A DNA stretch of 64,000 nucleotides from Verrucomicrobiaceae bacterium (lineage in GTDB: Bacteria > Verrucomicrobiota > Verrucomicrobiia > Verrucomicrobiales > Verrucomicrobiaceae). Both the position numbers and the translations under genes were made by a program. This document shows positions 24,668 through 31,974 of the stretch, one piece after another. The notes under the pieces are model-generated. The model was not told where the DNA came from and searched no databases. It saw only the letters and a list, made by a program, of their open reading frames with translations. How positions within the stretch are numbered: position 1 is the stretch's first letter; each line of letters starts with the position of its first letter. The stretch covers positions 1 to 64,000 of the forward strand of contig JAIXSY010000062.1 in NCBI GenBank assembly GCA_027484445.1, given 5' to 3'.

Positions 24668-26908
24668 TCAATTTGAGGAGCCTGGGCTGACCTCAGCACT
24701 GCGGAGGATGCTGTCCCGCTGTCCCGGGGGTGGCTTCAGGAGGTTGCTGGCGGGCAGGGGAGTCAGTTCAGGCACTTCTGCAGCTCTTGGCACAGGCAGT
24801 GTGGGTTCCTCGGGCATAGCCTGAGCTTTGGGCAGGGCGATGGCCTTTGGCACAGATGGGGTAGCACTTTGCTTCACCTGGATCGCTGGTGGTGTGGAGG
24901 ATCGCGGCGGGGTCTGCTGCCAGAGCGCATGACCGGAGACATGCGCTAGCACTGCGCCCGCGACCATGGAGCCGCCGAAAAAAACGGCCATGCGCAGCCA
25001 GAGTGGCACGAGCTCCTCCGGCAGCAGAGTTTCATCGGGGTGAATCGTCGGCGGTGCATCGACCGCTGTGCGTGCCCAGTCTGGGCCGGAAGCCGGTGCC
25101 GTCTCACTAGTGCCACGAAACAGCAGCTCTGCGAAGCCGACGCTCGGCTTCTCGGCGATGGGCGCGATGACGGGGTTGAGGGCGCCGAAACTCGCGGCTC
25201 CGGCGGGCACATCTTCCGCTGCCCTTGATCCGCTGCTGGAGGAGATGGGTTGCAAACCCGCCGTGCGCGGTTTGGCCATGGGCTTGGCCGCTGGAACATC
25301 GAGTGGCCCCGAGGCCTTTTTGACGGTGGGCTCTTTGGCGAGATCGTGATGGTGCACGATGCGTGCGTAGCGTGCCAGGAAATCGCCGCGTTTTGTGCGC
25401 TGGCCTTCGCGGCTTTTGGCGATTTCATCGTCGAAAAGCCGGGACACGGTTTCTATCTCGCTGCCGCGTGCGAAACTGGCGGCGTGGGCTGCTCCAGGCA
25501 GCATCTCCAGCGAGAGCAAAAATTGCCCCAGTGCAGAAAGCCACGCGGCATCCCAGGTGGCCGCCAGGTTTGGCGGCAAAAGCACGGCCGGATCAGTGCC
25601 ACGGCCTGACATGGAGGCCAGAGTCGGATGAGCACGCAGCATCACCGAAAAGGCAGGCCAATCCGTCAGCTGTGTCATCAGCAGCTTCAGGCTGCGTGCG
25701 TCTTCGCGGGGAAATCCGGTCAGCAGATGAATGTCTTCCAGCCGCAGCCGAATCGCCTCAAGGCCTGAGTTTTCTAGCTGATGGAGAGCTGCATCCAGCC
25801 CTGCGAGCACGAGGTAAGTTTCGTGGACATTCAAGGCTTGCCTGGACAGCAAAAGATCAGCCAAGCTGATGCCTTCCACCACCTCCTCGGCCATGCAACT
25901 GATGCCATCGGCCTCGTGAATGAGCGGTAGAGGCACCAAGGCTCCCTGAGAGGCCCCTTCTGCCTTCGCGTGACGTTCCAGGGTAGCACGCACCGCGTGC
26001 GTGGCGAGCCGATCCGGCAGCGTTTGCTCGACGAGCACAGCTCTGCCGGAACGAGTCAGCGTCCCTCGCATGGCGTAGGGATTCGCCATGTCGAGGCGCT
26101 GGCTCTGGAAGCGGACGCGATTCACCAAGATGCGGGCTACCTCCTGATAGCCGGCCAGATGCGTAGCGAGCAAAGATCGTGGCTTCAGCGCCGTGGCGAT
26201 TTCTTCGGCTGGATGACGGCTAGCAGTCCTTTGCAAGGCAGCGATCAGCTCCTTCACAGCTGATTTTGAATCTGCACTCACGGCCTGCAAACAGGCGCTG
26301 AGCAGCTCTGCGAAATCCGCGCAGGGCAGGGAAGAGCCCGCTTTTTCCGAAAGGAAGTCTTTGAGGAATTTGCCCTGCTTTTCCAGCGCGGCCTTCAGCC
26401 CCTTGGCCCTCCGTGCGCTGGGCAGCAAAGGGTAGTCAGCGACCTGGACGATGAGATTTTGGTGACTCGTCTGCACCACACGCAGGCAGGCCAGTGGCTG
26501 ATGCAAAGGCACCTCTGAACGTTCGGCGAGGGCAGCTGTGGCCACTAAAGAACGCAGAGAAACGAGCGTGGCGAGCCAAAGCGGGATGTCCGATAGCCTA
26601 CCCAGGTACTCCGCCAGGGTTTCACCATCAATGTGACTGGTGATGTAGTAAGGGTTACCTTCGTCCTCGCCATGGTCGGAGAGCTTCGCGAGCAATGGGT
26701 GCCCGCGAGCTTGCAGTCTGGCGACTGCTCCGTCGAAGACGTTAGGCTCCTTCAGCGGCTCCAGGAGCACGTGGCAGTGGACAAACTCCAACCTGCGTGT
26801 GTCAAATCCGAGCACACAGACTTGTTCGGCATCGCGGAGGAGCTCCACATTGCCGCCTTCTGCGTCCTGCGCGATGAGGTAGTGCCTGAAAAGACTGGGC
26901 TCTGGCAT
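24668..26908 (-). CDS. Tandem pseudokinase with membrane anchor
   Basis: A 746-aa protein with two kinase-fold-like regions. One lies in the first 230 residues (ITSHIDGETLAEYLGRL resembles the hinge and alpha-D region); a second at about 280-490 has MAEEVVEGISLADLLLSRQ, then LVLAGLDAALHQLENSGLEA and IRLRLEDIHLL, parallel to the alpha-E and catalytic-loop region of Ser/Thr kinases. No HRD, DFG or Gly-rich motif is seen, so it is probably catalytically inactive. A Pro/Ser-rich linker leads to one transmembrane helix near residue 660 (WLRMAVFFGGSMVAGAVLAH) and a Pro-rich tail. The fold call is inference. It could be a membrane scaffold or signalling pseudoenzyme. Confidence 0.6.
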   Translation of the reverse strand: MPEPSLFRHYLIAQDAEGGNVELLRDAEQVCVLGFDTRRLEFVHCHVLLEPLKEPNVFDGAVARLQARGHPLLAKLSDHGEDEGNPYYITSHIDGETLAEYLGRLSDIPLWLATLVSLRSLVATAALAERSEVPLHQPLACLRVVQTSHQNLIVQVADYPLLPSARRAKGLKAALEKQGKFLKDFLSEKAGSSLPCADFAELLSACLQAVSADSKSAVKELIAALQRTASRHPAEEIATALKPRSLLATHLAGYQEVARILVNRVRFQSQRLDMANPYAMRGTLTRSGRAVLVEQTLPDRLATHAVRATLERHAKAEGASQGALVPLPLIHEADGISCMAEEVVEGISLADLLLSRQALNVHETYLVLAGLDAALHQLENSGLEAIRLRLEDIHLLTGFPREDARSLKLLMTQLTDWPAFSVMLRAHPTLASMSGRGTDPAVLLPPNLAATWDAAWLSALGQFLLSLEMLPGAAHAASFARGSEIETVSRLFDDEIAKSREGQRTKRGDFLARYARIVHHHDLAKEPTVKKASGPLDVPAAKPMAKPRTAGLQPISSSSGSRAAEDVPAGAASFGALNPVIAPIAEKPSVGFAELLFRGTSETAPASGPDWARTAVDAPPTIHPDETLLPEELVPLWLRMAVFFGGSMVAGAVLAHVSGHALWQQTPPRSSTPPAIQVKQSATPSVPKAIALPKAQAMPEEPTLPVPRAAEVPELTPLPASNLLKPPPGQRDSILRSAEVSPGSSN

Positions 26909-27030
26909 GTGACTGCGGGGAGGGAGAGAAAATCGTGCCAAGTCTCGCTGCGGTGCTGCGTTTGACAAGAGCTGAATGCAATACGGAGCTTGCCAGGCAA
27001 TCTCCCGATCTGTTATCGCATGATTCTTCC

Positions 27031-27609
27031 ATGAAATTCATCCCCTTCTTTTGTCTCCTCCTGGCCTGCCTGCCTGCCTCCGCTGTGGACTTTAGCCGTG
27101 AAATCAAACCCATCTTTGACCAGAAGTGCTACGCCTGCCATGCCGTCTCCAAGGGCAAAACCAAAGGTGATGTCGCACTGGATACCCCTGAAGAACTGGC
27201 AAAAGTGATCAATGCCGACGGCCCCATCGTGCCGGGTGATCCTGCCAAGAGCAATCTGCTGACCATATGCAAGCTGCCGGACGACGATAGCGATGTGATG
27301 CCGCCTAAGGGAAAAAACCGCCTCACAGATGCCGAGGTCAGCAAGCTCGAGAGCTGGATCAAAGAAGGTGCCTCCCTCACAGGCGGCGGTTCAATGCCCG
27401 CGCCGGCAGCCCCAGTCGCCACGGCCCCGGCCGGTGGTGTGCAAACCTGGACCAGCAGCGATGGACGCAGCCTTCAGGCTACCTTTGCTGGCATGAAAGA
27501 CGGCGGAGTGCTGCTGAAAATGGCCAGCAACGGTGAAGTTTTCCTCGTGCCACTGAGCCGCCTATCTCCTGAAAGCCAACAGCAAGCCAAAGCGGCCGCT
27601 GGTCAGTGA
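27031..27609 (+). CDS. Small PSCyt1 haem protein with SHD1 domain
   Basis: A 192-aa exported protein. A signal peptide (MKFIPFFCLLLACLPASA) is followed by FSREIKPIFDQKCYACH, with C33-X2-C36-H37 as the c-type haem site of planctomycete-type cytochromes (PSCyt1), and DSDVMPPKGKNRLTDAEVS with the distal Met. After an Ala/Pro linker, residues about 140-190 (WTSSDGRSLQATFAGMKDG then VFLVPLSRLSPESQ) form an SHD1 domain. Both domains are typical of Planctomycetes and Verrucomicrobia. Compared with the multi-domain relatives that carry DUF1549/DUF1553, this protein is minimal. Partner unknown. Confidence 0.85.
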   Translation: MKFIPFFCLLLACLPASAVDFSREIKPIFDQKCYACHAVSKGKTKGDVALDTPEELAKVINADGPIVPGDPAKSNLLTICKLPDDDSDVMPPKGKNRLTDAEVSKLESWIKEGASLTGGGSMPAPAAPVATAPAGGVQTWTSSDGRSLQATFAGMKDGGVLLKMASNGEVFLVPLSRLSPESQQQAKAAAGQ

Positions 27610-27668
27610 TCGAATGTCCAGCGGCCTCAATTGACCGCACCCGAACGCACGGTAGATGAGGACATCGC

Positions 27669-28313
27669 ATGCGTTTCCTCATCACCGCAGGCCCGACACG
27701 TGAGCCCATCGACCCTGTACGGTTTCTTTCGAACCGATCTTCAGGCCGCATGGGTTATGCTCTAGCTGAGGCTGCACGCGATGCGGGTCATGAGGTTGTT
27801 TTGGTGACAGGCCCTGTTCAGCTCCCTGAGCCACCTGGAGTCATCGTGCGGCGCGTTGAAACCGCGCGGCAGATGTATGAAGCGGTCGAATCGGAAATCG
27901 TTCACGCCGAAGTCGCGATTTTTGCGGCAGCGGTGGCGGACTACCGTCCAGCGAGCATTCAGGCGCACAAGATCAAAAAGGCGGAACCTAGCCTCATGCT
28001 CGCACTGGAGCGCACGGAGGACATCCTTGGCTCAGCACGAGGCCGCTTTGGTTTTCGGGGAATCTTGGTCGGCTTCGCTGCGGAGACGGAAAGACTCATC
28101 GAACACGCGCAAGATAAGCTGACGCGAAAGGGCTGTGACCTTATCATCGCGAATGACGTTTCCCAGCCCGGCATCGGGTTTGACAGTCAGGAAAACGCCG
28201 TCACCCTCTGCCTCCCTGGCGGGCAGACCGTGGTCATGCCTCAGCAGGAAAAATCGACTCTTGCCCGCTCGCTGATCGAATTCATCACGAGTCTCGGCCA
28301 TCTCCGCCCTTGA
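27669..28313 (+). CDS. coaB: Phosphopantothenate--cysteine ligase (CoaB), stand-alone
   Basis: CoaB joins cysteine to 4'-phosphopantothenate with CTP. Motifs: FLITAGPTREPIDPVRFLSN then RSSGRMGYALAEAARDAGH, AAAVADYRPAS with the catalytic Asn-region equivalents, and IANDVSQPGIGFDSQENAV. In most bacteria this domain is the second half of CoaBC. Here the decarboxylase half is a separate gene at 43080-43628. At 214 aa it is the ligase domain alone. It lies upstream of an inositol-monophosphatase-family gene with eight bases between them. Confidence 0.9.
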   Translation: MRFLITAGPTREPIDPVRFLSNRSSGRMGYALAEAARDAGHEVVLVTGPVQLPEPPGVIVRRVETARQMYEAVESEIVHAEVAIFAAAVADYRPASIQAHKIKKAEPSLMLALERTEDILGSARGRFGFRGILVGFAAETERLIEHAQDKLTRKGCDLIIANDVSQPGIGFDSQENAVTLCLPGGQTVVMPQQEKSTLARSLIEFITSLGHLRP

Positions 28314-28321
28314 ACTTCCCC

Positions 28322-29080
28322 ATGTCTGAACTCCTCCCCATCGCCCTCGACGCAGCTCACCAAGCTGGACAGCTCATCAAGAATAACTTTGGCTCTGAAC
28401 TGACCGTGAATGAAATGCAGCGTCATGACATCAAGCTGGAGCTGGACGTGCGTAGCCAAAAGCTGATTACGGAAATCATCCTGAGTCACAATCCCTCCCA
28501 TGCCATCCTTGGCGAAGAAGAAGGTGACGTCGGTGGCAATGGGGATGTGGAGTGGATCGTCGATCCGATTGACGGCACGGTGAATTACTTCTTTGGCATC
28601 CCGCACTTCTGCGTGAGCATCGCTGCACGGGATCGACATACCAAAGAGATGCTGCTCGGGGTGATCCATGATCCGATGCAAAATGAAACCTGGAGTGTGA
28701 CCCAAGGCGGTCAACCACTCCTGAATGGGAAACCCATTTCGGTCAGTCCTCGTTCCACGATGGCCGAGGCTGTGGTCACGGTTGGTTTTTCCAAAAGCAA
28801 ATCCGCGCTCGATGCCGGCTTCGAGCGCTACAAAAGAATCGCCTACGAAGTGCGCAAGACGCGCATGCTCGGCAGTGCTGCGCTCGCGCTCGCCTACATC
28901 GCCTGCGGTCGGCTCGATGCCTACGTGGAAGAGCAAATCAGCCTCTGGGACATCGCAGCGGGTGTCATGCTGGTCGAAGCAGCAGGTGGCAAGGTCACCA
29001 CTTCACCGAGTCCGATCAAACCTGGGACCATGTTCATTTGCGCCTGGAATGGCAGCCTTCCGATTCAGCCCTATCTATAA
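28322..29080 (+). CDS. suhB: Inositol monophosphatase family protein
   Basis: A 252-aa Mg-dependent phosphatase. Motifs are HAILGEEEGDVG (metal-binding Glu), VEWIVDPIDGTVNYFFGIP (the DPIDGT signature) and EEQISLWDIAAGVMLVEAAGG (third metal Asp). The start MSELLPIALDAA at 28322 is better than a TTG 12 bases upstream. The substrate may be inositol phosphate, histidinol phosphate or fructose bisphosphate; the family assignment is certain, the gene symbol less so. Confidence 0.88.
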   Translation: MSELLPIALDAAHQAGQLIKNNFGSELTVNEMQRHDIKLELDVRSQKLITEIILSHNPSHAILGEEEGDVGGNGDVEWIVDPIDGTVNYFFGIPHFCVSIAARDRHTKEMLLGVIHDPMQNETWSVTQGGQPLLNGKPISVSPRSTMAEAVVTVGFSKSKSALDAGFERYKRIAYEVRKTRMLGSAALALAYIACGRLDAYVEEQISLWDIAAGVMLVEAAGGKVTTSPSPIKPGTMFICAWNGSLPIQPYL

Positions 29081-29127
29081 GAGAAGAACACAGCACGAAT
29101 TGCTTCAGGGCAGCTTCAGAACCGAGC

Positions 29128-29145
29128 TTGTGAAATTTTTCACAA
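29128..29145. promoter_or_regulatory. Palindrome upstream of nuoD
   Basis: TTGTGAAA-TT-TTTCACAA is an 8-bp inverted repeat with a two-base centre, 56 bases before the nuoD start. It looks like a binding site for a dimeric regulator. A TAGAAT at 29173-29178 may be the -10 box, but no good -35 box was found. Confidence 0.45.
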
Positions 29146-29201
29146 ATTCGTCTTGCCCCTGTTTTTCACGCGTAGAATACTCACCATCCCCCATATCCTG
29201 A

Positions 29202-30461
29202 ATGCCTACCGTCACGAGAGAGTACGATGCCCCTGATGTCGCTGCAAAGGCAGCGATGCAGGCCGAAGGCATGGATGAATCGGCCAAGGACATTGTAGGT
29301 GAGAAGCTCGTTCTAAACATGGGCCCATCTCACCCTGCCACGCATGGAGTGCTGCGGTTGATCTTGGAACTGGATGGAGAAATCGTCAGCAAAGCTGAAC
29401 CTGATGTTGGTTTCCTGCATCGCGGTGATGAAAAGATTGCCGAAAACATGCATTACAACCAGTTCGTGCCCTACACGGACCGTTTGGACTACTTGGCACC
29501 CTTGGCCAACAACGTCGCCTATGCGCTTGCCGTCGAAAAATTGATGGGATGGCAAGTGCCTGAACGCGGTCAGGCCATTCGTGTCATCTGCTGCGAACTC
29601 GCAAGGATCTCGGCGCACCTTCTGGGTGTGGGTGTGTTCGCCATGGATGTCGGTGCCATGACCGTCTTTCTTTACACCTTCACGGAGCGCGAAAAGGTTT
29701 ACAATCTCTGTGAGCAGCTCACCGGAGCACGTTTTACCACCAGCTACACTCGCGTCGGTGGTCAGATTCGCGATCTTCCAGATGGCTTTACCCGCGCGGT
29801 GCAGAAGTTCTTGAACGAGCTCGAACCCGTCATTGATGAGGTCGAGAAGCTGCTGACCAGAAACGCTATTTTCATGGCGAGAACTCAGGGCCTGGGCATC
29901 ATTTCCAAAGAAGACGCCATCGCCTGGGGAATGAGTGGTCCCAACCTCCGCGGATCGGGTGTGGAGCATGACCTGCGCAAAGCAAATCCTTACCTTGGTT
30001 ACGAAAACTACGAGTTCGACATTCCCATTGGCACCACCGGTGACTGCTACGATCGTTACCTGGTCCGCATGGAAGAGATGAGGCAAAGTGTTCGCATCTT
30101 GAGACAAGTTTTGGACAAGCTTCCCGGTGGCCCCATCAACGTCGCTGACGCCAAAGGTCTGTTGCCGAAAAAAGAAAAAGTTCTGATGAAGATGGAGGAA
30201 CTCATCCATCACTTCATTCTTGCCACCCAGGGCATTGATGCTCCAGCGGGTGAGGTTTACTTCGGGGCTGAAAACCCAAAAGGCGAACTTGGCTTTTACA
30301 TTCACAGCAAAGGCGGTGGAGTGCCTTATCGTCTCAAGATTCGTAGCCCTTCCTTCATCAACTTGAGCATTCTTTCCAAAATGCTGCCTGGGCACTTGCT
30401 CAGTGACATTCCGTCAGTGCTGGGTAGTCTCGACTTTGTGATGGGCGAGTGCGATCGCTGA
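29202..30461 (+). CDS. nuoD: NADH-quinone oxidoreductase subunit D
   Basis: The 49-kDa subunit of respiratory complex I, forming part of the quinone site. GPSHPATHGVLRLILELDGE, VGFLHRGDEKIAENMHYNQF, and the C-terminal SILSKMLPGHLLSDIPSVLG then GSLDFVMGECDR are diagnostic. At 419 aa it is normal, with an extended N-terminus. nuoE follows after 42 bases, but nuoA-C and nuoF-N are not here. Confidence 0.96.
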   Translation: MPTVTREYDAPDVAAKAAMQAEGMDESAKDIVGEKLVLNMGPSHPATHGVLRLILELDGEIVSKAEPDVGFLHRGDEKIAENMHYNQFVPYTDRLDYLAPLANNVAYALAVEKLMGWQVPERGQAIRVICCELARISAHLLGVGVFAMDVGAMTVFLYTFTEREKVYNLCEQLTGARFTTSYTRVGGQIRDLPDGFTRAVQKFLNELEPVIDEVEKLLTRNAIFMARTQGLGIISKEDAIAWGMSGPNLRGSGVEHDLRKANPYLGYENYEFDIPIGTTGDCYDRYLVRMEEMRQSVRILRQVLDKLPGGPINVADAKGLLPKKEKVLMKMEELIHHFILATQGIDAPAGEVYFGAENPKGELGFYIHSKGGGVPYRLKIRSPSFINLSILSKMLPGHLLSDIPSVLGSLDFVMGECDR

Positions 30462-30503
30462 TCGGTCCCACGACCCTTTTTTCCAATTCTCATTTTTCTC
30501 AAG

Positions 30504-31004
30504 ATGGCTATCGAAATTCCTGCCGAACTCTCCAGCAAGATCGACGAGGTCATCACCCACTATCCGGTCTCCAAGCGAAGTGCGGTCCTGCCTCTGCTGC
30601 ATCTGATCCAGCATCACTTTCGCTACATCAACGAAGATGCAGTGAATTGGGTAGCTGCAAAGCTAGGGCTAGAGCCGGTGCAGGTGTTGGAAGTCGTCAC
30701 CTTCTATCCTGGTTTTCGCCAAACGGCTCCAGGCAAATTTCACATCAGAGTTTGTCGCACCCTTTCCTGTGCCATGGCGGGTAGCTATGAATTGATGGAG
30801 TCCTTTTGCAAAGTGGCAAACATCGACCGCAGTCACGTCGATCATCATCATCCCATTGCTGTCAGTGCCGATGGCAAATACAGCATCGAATTCGCCGAGT
30901 GTTTGGCGAGCTGTGGCTTTGGCCCTGTTTGCATGGTCGAAGATGACTTTTATGAAAAAGTCGATCCAGCCAAAGCAGGCGACCTTCTTGCCAAATACGC
31001 ATAA
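30504..31004 (+). CDS. nuoE: NADH-quinone oxidoreductase subunit E
   Basis: The 24-kDa 2Fe-2S subunit of complex I. The cluster ligands are visible as RVCRTLSCAMAG and AECLASCGFGPVC. The N-terminal helical part includes KRSAVLPLLHLIQHHFRYIN. 166 aa. It ends in front of a bidirectional terminator, so the nuoDE pair forms a closed transcript without nuoF. Confidence 0.93.
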   Translation: MAIEIPAELSSKIDEVITHYPVSKRSAVLPLLHLIQHHFRYINEDAVNWVAAKLGLEPVQVLEVVTFYPGFRQTAPGKFHIRVCRTLSCAMAGSYELMESFCKVANIDRSHVDHHHPIAVSADGKYSIEFAECLASCGFGPVCMVEDDFYEKVDPAKAGDLLAKYA

Positions 31005-31036
31005 AAAAGCGCGCTCCGCAGAGCGCGCTTTGAGTT
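31003..31036. terminator. Bidirectional terminator between nuoE and pseudopilin
   Basis: AAAGCGCGCTC (31006-31016) pairs with GAGCGCGCTTT (31021-31031) around CGCA. T-rich sequence follows on the plus strand (GAGTTTTT) and six A precede it, giving a T-tract on the minus strand. Confidence 0.85.
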
Positions 31037-31055
31037 TTTGTCGGATCAATGCTGA

Positions 31056-31700
31056 TTATCTCCAAGACACAATGTCGTCGCGTGTGTTGAGGATTTTGTC
31101 AGGACCTGTGCACTGCACTCCGACGCTTGTCGGGACAAACTGAGGTGCCCGAGAGGAAACTCGCTGATCTACGTTGCTGGCATCTGGGTTTTCGATGCGA
31201 TTGTCCAGATTGGTGTCCATCATGATGTAATAAGGGAAGCCCCAGATGTCGAGCAGTCTGACATTGCCACCATTGCCCGAACCACCGCTAGGATCGACGA
31301 TACCAAACGAGGCTCCATTTTTCGCGATAGGAAGATCGATGAATTTGATGCCGCGTGGGTTCAAGTTGCCCCCTGAAGTGTCAGAGGTGTCTGTCATCGC
31401 CATGAGTACATTCACGATGTCTGTGGTTCCGTTGGTTTGGATAGGGTCAATGTCATCCGCGCCGCTATCGCCGCTAAGATCGACCGGGAAACGATTGTAT
31501 TCGGTGCGGTAATGACCCACGGCCACTTGGAGATCCTTCATGATAGCCTTGGTTCTCGTGGTGTTGGCCATCTGCATGACCTTGTTGGTCACGGGAACGG
31601 CGAGGGAGGCAAGGATGGCAATGATCACGATGACGACAAGAAGCTCCACCAAAGTGAAGCCGCCGTGCAGGGTGCGTTGGTTCATGTGTTTTGTTTTCAT
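31056..31700 (-). CDS. GspG-like type II pseudopilin/prepilin
   Basis: A 214-aa prepilin. After a short basic leader the processing site is GGFTLVELLVVIVIIAILA, followed by the long hydrophobic helix. The rest contains MKDLQVAVGHYRTEYNRFPV and DIWGFPYYIMMD, typical of type II secretion major pseudopilins. The start is ATG at 31700; Met at 31685 is possible. No other secretion gene is adjacent. In Verrucomicrobia such proteins are numerous and their roles differ. Shares the hairpin terminator with nuoE. Confidence 0.85.
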   Translation of the reverse strand: MKTKHMNQRTLHGGFTLVELLVVIVIIAILASLAVPVTNKVMQMANTTRTKAIMKDLQVAVGHYRTEYNRFPVDLSGDSGADDIDPIQTNGTTDIVNVLMAMTDTSDTSGGNLNPRGIKFIDLPIAKNGASFGIVDPSGGSGNGGNVRLLDIWGFPYYIMMDTNLDNRIENPDASNVDQRVSSRAPQFVPTSVGVQCTGPDKILNTRDDIVSWR

Positions 31701-31878
31701 GGTTTGTGATGGGGGGTGGCTGGAGACCTGCTAGACATCAAAGGTGCGCTGCAATTTTCCCACAGACTTGTTTGTTTAAATCATGAACCGAGCCATTGCG
31801 TCAATACTACTGTTGGTTCTGCATGCATGGTGTCATCCATGTCGATGCGACATGCGCGGCCTCACGTGCAAGTTTTCA

Positions 31879-31906
31879 TTGTCAACTTGTGCTTGCATCC
31901 TATAAT
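31879..31906 (+). promoter_or_regulatory. Sigma70-like promoter of ppdK
   Basis: TTGTCA at 31879-31884 and TATAAT at 31901-31906 are separated by 16 bases. The expected transcript leader before the ppdK ATG would be about 60 bases. The upstream stretch 31701-31878 shows no other feature. Confidence 0.7.
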
Positions 31907-31974
31907 CACACGTCAATTATCGGCTTCTATTCCAAACAAAAAAACACACCAAGCCGGTTACTAACCACACATCT

